From positions 868,001 through 932,000 of the forward strand of contig JAFKAC010000002.1 of the NCBI GenBank assembly GCA_025766275.1: DNA of 64,000 nucleotides. The letters are read 5' to 3'. Source of the DNA: Lactarius indigo (lineage: Eukaryota > Basidiomycota > Agaricomycetes > Russulales > Russulaceae). Under the pieces are notes generated by a model. The model did no database searches and was not told the DNA's origin. It saw nothing but the letters and a program-made list of their open reading frames with translations. This document shows positions 28,860-41,417 of this stretch, in pieces (position 1 is the first letter of the stretch; the number at the start of each line of letters is the position of its first letter). Made by a program: the position numbers and the translations under genes.

Positions 28860-30848
28860 ATGCGTTTCTCAGACATCATTCTCCCTCTCTCTCTTGCCGT
28901 CACGACGGTCTCGGCTGGAGTCGTGAACCGCCGTGCGGCCTTCACACTCCAGAACGGGCTCGATGCGCAGGCCCTCAACAAGAAATTCGAGAGCTTGACC
29001 CCCGACTCGTCATGCACGGACGGCGAGACCGCGTGCGTCAAAGGCCAGCTCGGGCAGTGTGTCGGCGGCAAGTTCGCCCTTGTCTCTTGTTCTGCTCCGC
29101 TGCAGTGCGTTGTGCTTCCTCTTCTTAACAAGCCCGGAACCAGGTACGTGTGTCGGCGGGATCGTTTTGCGAGAACGAGAGGCTGAATGATGATGTGCAG
29201 CGTCACCTGTGACACACTACAAGATGCCCAAGATCGTATTTCCGCCACTGGTGCCACTGGTGGTTTAGCGGGCAAGCGCACAGTTCCAGTTGAACGACGG
29301 TACGTATATCCAATTTCGACTTGGTCTCGTTTAGGGACTCTGTGTTCACGAGCACGTCCAACAGAGCTAGGGTGGAGAGCCGCGCAGCATTCACGCTCCA
29401 GAACGGACTCGATGCACAGGCCCTCAATCGCAAATTCGAAGGGTTGACTGCTAGCTCTTCGTGCACGGCTGGCGAGACGGCATGCGTCAATGGCCAGCTC
29501 GCGCAGTGCGTCGGCGACAAATTCGCCCTTTCTTCTTGTCCTTCCTCGTTGCAATGCCTTGCGCTTCCTCTTGTCAACAAGGCCGGGACCAGGTACGTGC
29601 AGTGGTGGTGATGGTAGTTTGCGTGATCATGAAGCTGAATGTCATGCAGTGTCACGTGCGATACGCCGGAAGATGCCGTAGCTCGGATTGATGCCACGGG
29701 TGCCACGGGCGGCCTATTGGGAAAGCGGGCGACGGTAGAGCGCCGTGCTGCGTTCACGCTCCAAAATGGCCTCGATGCACAGGCTCTCAACCGCAAATTC
29801 CAGAGCTTGACTGCCGGATCTGCGTGCAAGGACGGCGAGACCGCGTGCGTCAAGGGCCAACTCGCGCAGTGTGTTGGCGGCAAGTTCGCCATCTCCCCGT
29901 GCGCCGCTACGCTGCAGTGCGTTGCACTTCCTCTTGTCAACAAGCCCGGAACCAGGTGCGTGTATTTTCATGGTTCGAATTGCGGGTCGTTTGGAGGGGC
30001 TGAACGGTGGATGGTTTTGGCGGCAGCGTCACATGTGATACGGCGCAAGATGCCGCGACTCGTATCGGTGCCACCGGCGCGAAAGGCGGTGTGTTGGGCA
30101 AGCGGGAATTCGAGGAGCGCGAGGCTTCTGCAAACCCCACAATTTGGTCACGGTGCGCCAATAGATTTCTTCCACCTCTCCCCAACAGAGAGCACTGACG
30201 GGTTCCTCTTTAATAGCGCTGAGAAGGCTCCACCCGCCTGCGAGGCAAAGGCGAAGCGTACGGACACGACGACAGCGGCAGGCGCGAGCCTCCTTCTGAA
30301 GCGGATCGCACAGACGGACCTCGGGCAGGTTGCGAAGAGCTGGCAGGACCTGTGCGTGAAGAGCGGTGGCAAGCGGAACGGTGCAGGTGGGGACCCGTGC
30401 GTGAAGCTCGCGGGACAGAACGGGATCGCAGCGCTCCTCGCGAATGCCGACCCGTGCGCGCAACAGAACAACGCCGACGCGATGGTCGACTTTGCCAAGT
30501 CCGCCGGCGTGAAGAACGAACAGGCACTCATCGCCAACGCCGTCGCATATCGCAAGCACCCCCGCAACGCGCTCAATATCGACGGCGTCGTGCCGTCGAC
30601 ACTGTTCTGCGAGAAGGCGCCTCGCAACAAGGAGCTTAGCGGCGTCGTCAACGCCCAGCTTCAGGGCGTCGACCCGGGCTTGTTTGGCGCACCCAACACT
30701 GGCATCGTCGCTTTCGGCGCTCGTGAGTTTTACCTTTTTTTTTTCATTGCTTATCTTTCGTGGTGCTCAACGGATTCTCTTCATTTCAATAGCGGGCACT
30801 TGCCCCTTTGGAGAAACTGCCGACGTGGCTACCTGCTCCTGCAACTGA
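28860..30848 (+). CDS. Secreted protein with three tandem six-cysteine CBM19-like modules (seven exons, 534 aa)
   Basis: Exons: 28860-29143, 29201-29299, 29365-29592, 29650-29955, 30027-30152, 30217-30722, 30793-30848 (1,605 nt). An 18-residue signal peptide (MRFSDIILPLSLAVTTVSA) is followed by three modules of about 100 residues, each RAAFTLQNGLDAQALN, then C-x5-7-AC-x6-QC-x7-C-x5-C, NKPGTS|VTCDT, ATGATGG and KR. The cysteine spacing recalls chitin-binding CBM19, but this is not certain. KR between modules could be Kex2 sites that release separate units. The C-terminal domain (WQDLCVKSGG, PCVKLAGQNGI, AVAYRKHPRNALNIDGV, CPFGETADVATCSC) is a conserved type I recall from other Agaricomycetes without known function. 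All three modules share an intron at the same codon. Confidence 0.8.
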
Positions 30849-32712
30849 CTTATTATCACGGTTCTTTCTCGTGGATACGACATTGAGAGAAGCTGGAACA
30901 CATCACCAGGTTTTTTAATACAAAGAAAATAACGCATTACCACATGTATTTATCATATCAATAAACTATTCGTTGTTAGCCCTGCCAGGAATTTAGTGTC
31001 TGATTCTGGGGTAATCCGTCGTGTCGTTCGACACCGAGTGCAAATTAAAAGATAAGCCACCTTCTTCGCTAGATAGGATGGTTCAGTTGCTTCAATCAAA
31101 CCCCCTTTCTCTCTTCTGTGTATACGCCGGGCCGACCCGGTCGGTCGGTCGGACATCTGACAGGACCGCGGGTGCAGAAAGCGGGAAGGTTCTGGACTTG
31201 CTGCGGAGAAGAGCATACGGGGCCTTGATATGGGGGAGGTACACGGCTGCTTAATTGGGGTGAGGGTTAGACGGCGGACGGACGGAGAGTGACAGAGTTA
31301 GACATGTACAAGTTGCGCCTATATGTGTTAAGGGACGTCTCGAGATACACTCAAAGGCCGGGGATTCCTTCGATACATCACGCGCAGACGTCGATTCCCA
31401 GTTGTCAAAACGCCGCAACCGACTAATCACAGTAAATGGTTACGGATGGCATACTATTGTGACGAATAAAGAAAGAAGGGAGCGTGGAAAGGCGGGAGAT
31501 CACAAAATAAGACGTGATTCGACGCACATGGGACAGAGGGCTGCGCGTGCGTGGCGTGGTACCAAGCGCAAGGGCTCGTGCGTGGTGTGCGCACCTGACC
31601 CTCGCATGTGCCCCATCACAAAGCTGTGTAATTAGTTGAACACTGCCGCCGCCGAGAACACGACGAACCACTAAGGTATCGTAATCTAACAGGTGTAGTG
31701 ATAATTATATCCAACGAGGCGAAGGCGAAAGAAGCTCGGAATGTTCCAAGATGGATAGCAAAGTCACCGATGCATCCGGCGGTGGAAGAGAGGCGATGAC
31801 CACTAATTGCTATCTAAAACTTATGGCGCTATCCGCGGGCATTTTGCTAGGATGGCGCCATGCCACCTGGTCGAGGCGAAGAAGATGAGAGACGAAATGG
31901 CAGAGACGTGTATGTTCGGCATAAGCGCCGAGCCGGGTCCACGCTTAAACGGTTCGTCATTAAAGGACGACCCGGTGAGACCGGTTCGCAACAGCATCGG
32001 GCCGGGGACCTGGGAGCCGGACGGGATGGGAAGTGGAGTTATAGTTTTTGTAAGCAGGGCTAGCGCCAAGAGAAGCATCAGCAACAAGCTACAAGCTCGG
32101 CGGGTCGCCTCGCCCGCTTCTTGTCATAGATCATGACCAGAGTTTTGTCACGAGGTGAGATACCGAAAAGGAAAAGGTTCGTGTCGAGTCGGAATCGCTG
32201 CCCTTAGCCACAGCCCCCGGCCCAGTGGGCGGATGCAGCGGGAGACGGCGATGACGCCTTCGAGTTGGGAGTCGTGGTGGAGTGAATAGCGGAGATTCCC
32301 GGTCGGGGAGGAAGGCGGTGGGGCGGTGACAGGTGTGACGATGAATTGCGTGACAGGGTGGATTGGATTGCGTGGTTTTCAGTGGAAAGTTTGTGTTGTC
32401 TCGAAGGTTACACTGCAGAGGGGCCGAAAAAGAACGCCGAAACCCGAAATGATGTAGAATGGAGACCTCAAAAAAAAGGGGGGAAGGGGTATCAAAATAA
32501 AACATAACATGCATTTTGGGCGTTGCGCCGACTTGAAGACTGAAAACGAGAATTTGGAATGACGAGTCATTAAAAAGAGCGTTGTCATGCGTACTTACCC
32601 ATTTAATTATAAAACCCTCGATTGTCCTCCCCGCTCACCCGCCCACCCCTTCCCTTCCATCTTCTCCACTACCCTCTTTCCTCTCCCTCGTCCTCAAAAC
32701 ACAGTGTACATC
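30849..32712. other. Intergenic, no gene seen
   Basis: Contains a GGTC microsatellite (31138-31151), GGCGGACGGACGG (31272-31285) and several short open frames without family features. C/T-rich near 32600-32700, likely the Ecl1-like gene's promoter and 5' UTR. Confidence 0.45.
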
Positions 32713-33810
32713 ATGTTTGACGAGGAGTGCTGTCTCCAATGTGGCAAACCAATGCGTCATGACAAGTAAATATTGGTCCCTGATCCTCCTACTCACATGA
32801 TCCTTTGGTCTAACCTCATTACGTCCTCCTCCAGCCGTATATACTGCTCCGACGCATGCCAGGCTCTTGACGACTCCTCTCCTTCCCTCTCTGCCGCCTC
32901 TTCTGCTTGGCCTTCTCCATCTCTGCCTCCCGTCGCAGCAGGGTCCACACACGAGCTACCCTCACTCACTCTTGGCATGTCGCTCTCCTCCACCAAGCCC
33001 GCCGTCTACCCGCCGTCTTACCCAATCTGGTACGACGAGGAGGACGACACCGATCTTCTCTCTGTTCATCCTTCGGATGATACCCTTCTGCGACCATATG
33101 ATGCCCTGTCCTATGCCCGCCGCCCGGGGGGCACCAACACCCACTCCACTATCCCACTCCTCCACCGCCACTCATCATCGAGTACTAGCACCGGACACAG
33201 TGCAAACTCCGCGGAAGAAGATTCAGACATATCTGGACCCACTTCTTCTCGCCATCACCGCCGTCGTTCGTATGGCACCCCTCTTCGCCCGACCGCTCCC
33301 TTACCGGGAACAGAGATCCCGGATGCCGTTGCTACCATCACTTCCAGAAAGCGCAACCGTGCTTCTCTCCCCGCCTACTTCTCTCTTCTCACCCTTGGAG
33401 CGCCACATGCAAAGTCTTCGGTGACAATGTCACCTCCGCGGTCTTCGGCCGACACGGCCCGTTCGCGACCGTCCCCCACCATTCCCCGTCTTGCTCGGCC
33501 AACCATCGACCCCACGCACGCCGTGGCCGGAGCGTCTCCGAGTAGCGCACCCCTTCTTGCGTTGGATCCAGAAGAGTATCGTGGCCGCCGCCGTCAACCC
33601 GGCTCTACTTCGCGCCCGCGGCCCCGCTCTCCGTCGCGCTCCCGTTCTCACTCTCGCTCGCGCGAGTGGACCTCTGGAAGGGAGGAACCCCGTGGGCGTC
33701 GCAGGCTGGACGAACTCGATGGCTGGGCTGCAGATCGTGAATACGGGTATGGCCGGGGGCGCAGCGGGTTGCGCGATCGGGCTGAACGTGCGCAATGTGC
33801 GCGCAGATGA
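32713..33810 (+). CDS. Ecl1-like (life-span regulator family) zinc protein (two exons, 342 aa)
   Basis: Exons 32713-32765 and 32835-33810 (1,029 nt), intron 69 bp. The N-terminus MFDEECCLQCGKPM...NRIYCSDACQ has the C-x2-C ... C-x3-C zinc site of the Ecl1 family, known from fission yeast as extenders of chronological life span and nutrient-responsive regulators. The rest is low complexity: Ser/Pro-rich, acidic patch YDEEDDTDLL, and an Arg/Ser-rich C-terminal third resembling SR domains (SRPRPRSPSRSRSHSRSRE). Basidiomycete members are usually longer than yeast ones. Family call is good; role here is inference. Confidence 0.7.
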
Positions 33811-36800
33811 CTGTGACCGCCGATCATCATGGATTGGTACCTGTCCGGTCAAGCGCAGCTGACAGGCTTCCCGTCCTCTCACAGCGCCTCATGCATGCCA
33901 ACTTCCCCTCATCACTTTCGTCTTATCACCACCCCCATTCTTCCTGGTCTTGCATGCCACCGTCAACCCCTTCTCGCATGATGCCACGCAATTTGTCACA
34001 TATTACAGTACATTGCCCCATTCGATCCTCGTCGTCTTCCATTCATTGCAGCATTTTTTCTTTCTTTCCCCACTCCCACAACTCTCAAAATTGACACTTT
34101 CCCGCCTTCCTCCCCCTCTCAGTCAATCTCCTTCATTTCTACTCTTGCCACAAACAAAACAAACACGTTGCACCAAAAGCAATTTCACATTTTCTTCGCA
34201 AGCAAGCACGTAACGACGCAACGCAAGGCTCCCTCGCGTGGATTATCTATGTATCTATTCCCCCTCTGGTGGTATTTATTTCGCAAAAATGAAGGGTATT
34301 GGTGTTTTGGAAGAGGAATAAAAGGACGTTGCGATATAAACGCAGGAACGAATTTACCAAAAAATTGAAAATAGCGCAGATTTCTTTTTTTTTTTTTTTT
34401 AGCAAATAGCAGAGTACAATAATACAAAATAAAGAGTTATCTGTTTTACTAAAAACGAGAATTCTAGAAAGTGTTCTCCGAAGACTGCTGGGAAACTCAA
34501 TCCATCTTGGTGAGATTCGCAATCGGTGGGCTGTATGTGGGGGAGTAATTGATAGCGTGATCTTCCATCCATCCCTCCATTTACCCCCTACATGCATCCT
34601 CGGAGAACTCTATTGGAACCACATCAGAAGACCCCCCAGATCGACTGCGGTATACACACACTCCCTTCTCACTTTTCACACACGTATGAGTCAAGTGGCG
34701 ATCGGGACGTGCAAGGCATACAGGCAATAAGGCACACGACAGCACCCGTTCACACCACACAAAAAAAATGATCGGAAATAAGAGTACCGCCCACCAATCT
34801 GTCAAGTTTTGCGTGTCGAGACGCGGGTACAGTGAGCAGGAAGCACACCCACGTACGCAACTCGAAAGGGCTTCTGTTCAATCTGTTGTACAGTAACGAA
34901 AAAGCCACAGGCGCGACCGCACCTCGTCTCGTCTCGTCTCGGCCGGTCTTATTCGGCGTGGCGCGCCCGGTCGAGCCTCCTACCCCAATAACCCCGTCGA
35001 GTTGCACACTTGTTCTCGTGCCATTTCTTGTCTATGTGTCGTGGGGCGTCGTGGGCATGGCGTGTCGTGGCGTGGGTTGTCGTATCTTTTTTTTTTTTTT
35101 AGATACTGTAGTCTGTATCATCGAGGCGCTGGCAGCCCGGCGGCATAGCCACAAACCCGCAGTGATGCATGAGGCTTGAGTTGAGTTGGTTATCAATAAG
35201 AATCTCCGGGGACATCCAAGAAGTCACGAAGAGCTTGAAGAAAAAAAAAAAAAGAAAAAAGCCAAAAGCACGTTGGTGCGACGTTTATGGCAAAACCGGT
35301 AAAAAAAAAAAAGAACGTGGACAGTTTCGTTTTTCCCGAAAAACGACGGACGAACGAACGACAGATTTCAAGAAACCGGTATTTCCATTTCCACTTCCGT
35401 CTTCGTTCCGAGCTTTTTTTGTCCTGCGCATCCAGGTGTTTCTTCCATACAGTATGACATTTGTATGTCGTGTCAATACGACGTTGGTACCCCTCCCTCC
35501 CCCTATCTTCACTGGGAAGTTAACCGGCGTGCCGTGATCAACAACAACAACAACAACATATCCGCCACGGGCTTCAATCATACAAAGTTACCACCTGAAC
35601 GAACCCACCCAACCGACTAACGGAACCGAACGAGCACCTCCCTCCGAGTCCTTCACTACTGTACAAGTTTCGGGTCGGGCGTTTGCTGACTCCCCCTTTA
35701 CCATGGCTCTCGTGCAATACTGCATCCACGTTTCGGCCTAATCGGGCGCTTCGTGTCAAGCGCCACGGCAACAAATAATAGCGCGATGGTGATTCGTATA
35801 AGCCGGCCGGTCATCCGCATCTACAGTATTGTTGGCGTGCGTGCGTGCGTGTATTGTGCGTGCACGGGGCGTGCATACACAACGCACACGTCGCCAGCAA
35901 ACCCCGGTCCGAGCGCCAAGAGCGAGTGTACCTGGATCCATTCCCAAAAGATGATGCACGGTGTATGTAGCGGATCAAGGGCAGGGGTTGGCCCCCGCAA
36001 ACAGCAAGAACAATGGACGACGTGTTCCTAGTGCCGTGGCAGGTGCCCACACTTGCCAGTTGAGCCGAAGCGCCCAACTTGAATCTTATAACTTATATAA
36101 ATAAATAAATACAGTAGGAAATGGCTTGGGGCCTGTGGCGGCCACAAGGACCAAACTGCCTGTTTTTCTGCAGAGTGACGCCTGTCTCGCTCACTGCTTG
36201 CGCCATGGCACGGCACACCACGAGACGTGATAAACCCCTATGCCATGCTGTATGGGCTCGATGGCGACGTTGACATGACGTTGGTATGATGCGATATGAT
36301 ATGAGATGGCAGCATCATGGTATGATGCCATGATTTCATTCCCCTTTGCCACGCTGCTCTCGCCCCACACCGCTTCTCCAGTCCCAGTGTGTGTTCCGTC
36401 CGTGTGCTATGGCGCTATCGCCCAACTCGTACTAGGCTATTATAGTTATTAGTCGCGTCCCGTGCGAACGTATGCGTCCGTCACAGGGCCAGGGTCAGGC
36501 GCTAGCGTTCGGAGAGTGTCATGGAAGGGGGGCCGAGATGGGGAACAACGTATTATATACCGTATGTGTCCACGTGGAACGGGCACGCGCAGCAACAGTC
36601 GGGTCGGGGGTGGGCACGAAACTCGCCGAGTTATACCAGCGCGCGTCAACCGGTGGACCGGTGTCCCAAGTTATTCGCAGTCTAGTCGCGTGCGCTTCTG
36701 GAGCGTCTTTTTGTTTTCTGCTCTCTTTTTGTGTATTTTTGTGGCGTCTGGGTCACGATGGCAGATCCATGGATCATGCACGGAACTCGGAAATCTCATT

Positions 36801-39342
36801 GATGTAGGCAAGCCGGTCTAGCAGTCCAGTTCGCTCTCCCGACCTGCCACGGATCTCACAAGGTTATTTTCCTTTTTTAAATTTTTTTTTTTTGTGTTGT
36901 CAAGTACAGCACAGCATGGAGGGACATAGCGATCAAATCGGTTTCTGGCTTCGGAGCCAGCAAGCTTCAAGTTGCGAAACTGCATGGTTGCCTCCGCCGC
37001 TGGCACAAGAAGAAATATAGAAACCCTCCTCACGCTTCTCTTCTCCACTTGAAAAAAAAAAGACCCATTCAATTTGCGTTGTTACCCGTGCGTTCCGCGC
37101 AGAGGATATCGTGTTTCAATTCCTAGGTTGGGGTCGCCATCAGGGGTTGTTTGATGCGTTATCAGTTGTCGCAGAGGTTGGTGAGGGTCTGGGGCGCGTG
37201 CCACATACCAATCTATCCGACGTTCGTCGCCGTGCGCTCCAATTGGGAGATCCCCACCACCCCGATGTATTACTGTACTCCGTACAAGGACTGGCAATTG
37301 AAGAGAAGGAAATGATGTATTCCCCATCGTCATCGCTACAGGTGATTTGAAAATGGCTGTCATCAATATAGGTTTATTTTCACCTTGGGCCGAGGTGGGG
37401 CCTGGAGTAACTCAAAAAAGTTGAGTGGGACAAATAACGAGAGTGTAGGGGTACAGGGTAAGAGGTTCCATCATCGTGATGGTGCCCCAAGCAAGGGGTG
37501 ATCATGTGATGCCCTGATCTATGATGTCACAGAACTCATGACTCGGCCCAAACCTCGGCCATTTCGATCGTGATCGTGGTCAGGGTCAGCCGTTCCGTCG
37601 GCGTTCCTCAAGTTTCGTTGCTTGTGCGCACCTAAACTAAACGTCCAGGACCAAGTCACCAGTGAGGCTGAAGGTGACGTTGAGTTAGACACGTGCATGC
37701 AGCACGTGTGTGTGCACTGCGCATGTGCCGCCGAGGATTCGTCACCAGAACCGTTACCCATTGGTGGACAGCGCCCGTTCAATTGGTTCGTTCGCTCGCT
37801 GCCTTTTCATTTTCGTCCAACTAATACCGCCCACATGCGCACGGATTCAGTTTTTGATCACAATAAAACGATAATTGGAAGAACTCCCGTTTGCTGCGCG
37901 ACTCCGACCCTGGTCGTGGTCAATGTCACGACAACAAGACTGAACTGCCCTGCGGTCCCAAACTATTTGGGTTGTTCGTGGGTGTTCGATCCTGACCCTT
38001 GCGCCGTCTGTTGTGACTGTATGATAAAAAGAAAAAACTTCACGTCGGAATGCGCATATATACGTACTGTACGTACTTTAGATGCCGAAGTGAAACCAAA
38101 CAAAATGAAGGCAGGCGCTGCCGGAGGTAGCCTAATACAGCCCAGTATCTCCAAAAGGCCGTCGCCTCCGTGGCAAAGACGTGCATTCCATCAAGCCGTT
38201 ATCTGATACACGAGGGCGAGTGAGTGCATCCAGCGCGCTGATTGTCGCATTCGGACTGCACTGGTTACGTGACCGGTAACGGTCTGTCTGCATGGGTCTA
38301 TGAAAGCATATGATTACAGTAGTTCTTTTTATTTATGCAACAGCACCCTGAAAAAACGAAAACGTTGCGTGAGCGTCATGATATCCAAACAAGAACGCGC
38401 GAGAGAAATCCACCTATCTGGGGTTGGGACCGTCGCCACCCGTTGCTATGCTGCGGTTGGAGTGCGTCTGCCACCCCAAAATCATGTTGGGGGAAAACAG
38501 CAGCAGCCATCGAGTGAGCCACACCAAACGCCACCGAATGGTGACCCATTTCCGAGGCTGAGGAGCATGTGACGCGGCGAACGTAGTGGTTCCAGTTCTG
38601 CGCCGGGCGAACAGAAGTGCGATATTCGCGGGATGGATAATTTCCTTCCTTGTTGGGGTAACAAATCTCCGTTCACAAACGCTCGGCTCGCCCATCCAGG
38701 GTTCGAGTTCTCACCAGGTCGGAACTCACTCAGACCTAACCTATCGCAGATACGTTGATCCAGGGTCCTCACGTTCCAGTCGTCGCTGCACTGTGGCTTC
38801 CGGAGGGTTTTGCACAGACATGTGACCATTGGCCGTTCTGGAAACTGATATGCGACGTGTAATGATGGGTTCTTTCAGCGGATGGGGGCATAGGGCATCG
38901 ACGTGGCCACAGGTGTTCCGTACCTTCCGTAGCGGCACGCGGACGGAGCTTCAATAGAGTTGGGAGCAGTCCGCCGACGTCTTCTTATTCCTCCTTTGAT
39001 AAGAGGAAGCAAGAGAAGAGTGTTGTCATTCTTCGGGACTACGCTCAGGTGTGCGGTCGGTCTCGGCTAAAGGGGAATCTGTGATGAGCAGGTGATATCG
39101 ATTCATATAGTCATATTGATCGTAAGAAGGAAACGGACGAGTAGACACGTGTGATCGGGCACGCGAGTGCATTGTAGGTGATGTGTTGGAAACGAAGCTT
39201 TGCAGGGCTTTGCCAGCTCGTCGACCGCCGTTCCGTTCCAGCTGTCAGAGTTCTTTTGCGCCCCCCAATGGTATTGACCGGGCCGGTGATTTCCGATAGT
39301 AATGGTAATCAACGAAAGCGGAGAAACAACCAAACGCGTTTC
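33811..39342. other. 5.5-kb stretch without a supportable gene
   Basis: After a C/T-rich likely 3' UTR it has many A or T homopolymers (34384-34401, 35086-35100, 35239-35252, 35301-35311, 36880-36893, 37048-37058), a CAA microsatellite (35540-35558), an AAAT repeat (36098-36112) and TATGATGC-type repeats (36284-36330). Reading frames here are short or compositionally odd. It may hold a long non-coding or rapidly evolving gene I cannot see. Confidence 0.45.
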
Positions 39343-40781
39343 ATGGCCGCCATCCTCCCGCTCCGCCTCCCGGACCACCTACACACCCTCCTCATCTCCA
39401 CAGTCGGCTTCGCAGCCGTGCACCACCTCGCCGCGCCTGAATTCGCGCGCTTCTTGCTCGGGAAGAAGGCCTGGGACGCGTTGGGCACGCGCGAGCGCGT
39501 CGGGTGGTGCGTTCAAGTTGTTATTGGCCTGCGGATGTATGCTGACGCGAAGAACCCGGTGTGCACCCCCTCTCCAGGCAATCGCGGGTGGCATCGCTGG
39601 TCCATGCACTACTGATCCTACCGCTCGCAGCGCGCTGCCTGCATATCCCGGCGCTCGCGGCGGACCGCGCGTTCGGATGGGATCCGCGCGTTGGCACGCT
39701 CTTCGCGGTCACGAGCGGGTGAGTGCGGCGCAATCAGGGATGGAAGCGTGAGACGGAGCAGAGCACAACAGAAAACTCACTTTTTATGGGCAGGTATTTC
39801 CTTTGGGATTCGGTCGTGTGCTTGGTGCATTACGAAGGGTTCGGGTTCATGCTGCACGGTGTGTTGGCGTCTCTCGATTTCTACTAGGAACAGCCACTGA
39901 TATGCCTTTGTGTTCGTGTCGTGCCAAGGATTCGGTTGCTTGTTGGTCTATCTTAACGCTTTTGTGAGGCATCGCTCGCGTTTTTTCCACTCCGTCAAGT
40001 ATTGAGCATTTATTTGCATGCGTGCACGTCACAGCGGCCCTCCTTCGCTTACTATGGCCCGCGTTTCCTGCTTTGGGAGCTGTAGGTGGCCCCGTTCGCT
40101 GATCGTCACTGGCCGTGTTTCCGGACTGACACCACACCTCTCGTTCCAGGAGCACGCCTTTCCTCAATATCCATTGGTACGCCCCGACGGCAGGGAGCGA
40201 TCGTCTGTACCGATTGTAACTGACGCGAACGATAAAACGCCCACGCAGGATGCTAGACAAGACGGGGCAGACGGGAAGCCCGCTGCAGCTCGTCAATGGC
40301 CTGATCCTGATCAGCACATTCGCCGGCGCGCGTCTCGTATATGGCTCAATCATGGTACATATGCGCCCCCAACTTCTTCGCAGAGCGGTCTAGCCCATCT
40401 CACTGACGGCCATCACATCCCCCCCCTCCTCCTCCTATCCTTGTACCACCGCCCCACCAGTCGTATCAGTTCTTCCAGACGCTCTTCGAGGTGCGCGACG
40501 GCCTCTCGAGCGCCGTCCTCGCGGGATATGCGTGCGGAGGCACACTCTTGAATGGGCTAAATATATTCTGGTGAGGACAACCGTTGTCAAAAAAAAGTGT
40601 GGCGAGAGAAAAGAGAGAGCGCGCTGAGCTGAAAGGTTTTCGCAGGTTCATGAAGATGATCGGCGCGCTCCAGAAGCGCTTCAACGAGAAAAAGGATACC
40701 ACCAAGGCTAAGGCTCACACCACTTCGCACACTCGCGCAGACGGAGCAGCGCAGGCGCTGCGCGCCAAAAAGCGAGGTTAA
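39343..40781 (+). CDS. TLC-domain (TRAM/LAG1/CLN8) multipass membrane protein (nine exons, 276 aa)
   Basis: Exons: 39343-39506, 39578-39718, 39794-39858, 39929-39963, 40035-40081, 40150-40176, 40249-40354, 40461-40570, 40646-40781 (831 nt); introns 68-106 bp. TLC proteins are ER multipass proteins that act in sphingolipid synthesis or lipid handling. Visible signatures: HHLAAPEF, SLVHALLILPLAARCL, AFGWDPRVG, GYFLWDSVVCLVHYE, FAYYGPRFLLWELSTPFLNIHW, LDKTGQTGSPLQLVNG, SYQFFQTLFE and a basic Lys-rich tail. The shape fits TMEM56/TLCD-type rather than ceramide synthase (no Hox-like or LAG1 HH-rich motif). Most of it is invisible without splicing because exons are as short as 27-47 nt. Confidence 0.85.
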
Positions 40782-40956
40782 GGGATGACACACGTGTGGC
40801 GACAAGGTGGGGTAAGCTACGGACAATTGCCCCCCCCCCCCACAAAATCCCACAAAGTGTAATTTCGTGCGACATCAAAGGCTGTGCTAGTACAATATGG
40901 ATTTCTCTACAACTCGTGTTCTTGTTTGCTATTAAAACAATGTATTGGTTGTAACA
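40782..40956. other. Short gap with poly-C tract
   Basis: Contains a C10-11 run (40828-40840) and the likely 3' UTR of the TLC gene. Confidence 0.4.
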
Positions 40957-41130
40957 GAATCACCAATAGAAGTCCGCAAACCTATACCTGACGGAAACTT
41001 TCATCGGTAAACGAAAACACCCTTTGGCTTTCAATGCACGGAAAACTGCCTCGAGGGCGGCGTCTGTGATGGTGTGTTCCGAGTTCGTGACAACGAGATC
41101 AACTACGTTTCCGTGGGTGTGCTTAGAGAG
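40957..41130 (-). pseudogene. Duplicate copy of the terminal exon of the neighbouring minus-strand gene
   Basis: After an acceptor-like TTTCACAG the minus strand encodes LSKHTHGNVVDLVV, SEHTITDAALEAVFRALKAK and GCFRLPMKV. This matches, residue for residue in most positions, the end of the gene at 41418-41872. Upstream (41131-41400) is pyrimidine-rich and not obviously coding. It may be a truncated paralogue or an alternative last exon. Confidence 0.45.
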
Positions 41131-41417
41131 TCTGTGAAAGGGGAGAAGGAAAGTATAGGCGGTCCAAGTGGGGTACGCCGAGTAAGAGGGCAATGGATGC
41201 AGGTAGGCGAGAGAAAGGGATATGGGTGCAAACACAAGTCAGGTGAACAACGAACAGAGAGGGACAAGACAAAAACGATGAGGCAGAGACGATGGATGAG
41301 GTGGCTGAAGGAGCACGGAGCTGGCCTTAGCGTGTTTACAATTGCCGCTCCTGATTACTATAATAACAAACAAAAGTTGATTAACGTTGATTAGTTGTAC
41401 AGAGCTACAGACAGAAT

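Noticed and set aside
31807..32136. 109-codon plus-strand frame upstream of the Ecl1-like gene
   Set aside because: No recognisable feature, and overlapping frames of similar length on both strands.
37622..38206. 194-codon plus-strand frame
   Set aside because: The longest frame in its region, but no signal peptide, domain or splice pattern; composition looks random.
38640..38725. tRNA-like B box GGGTTCGAGTTC
   Set aside because: No T-stem, acceptor stem or A box could be paired around it.
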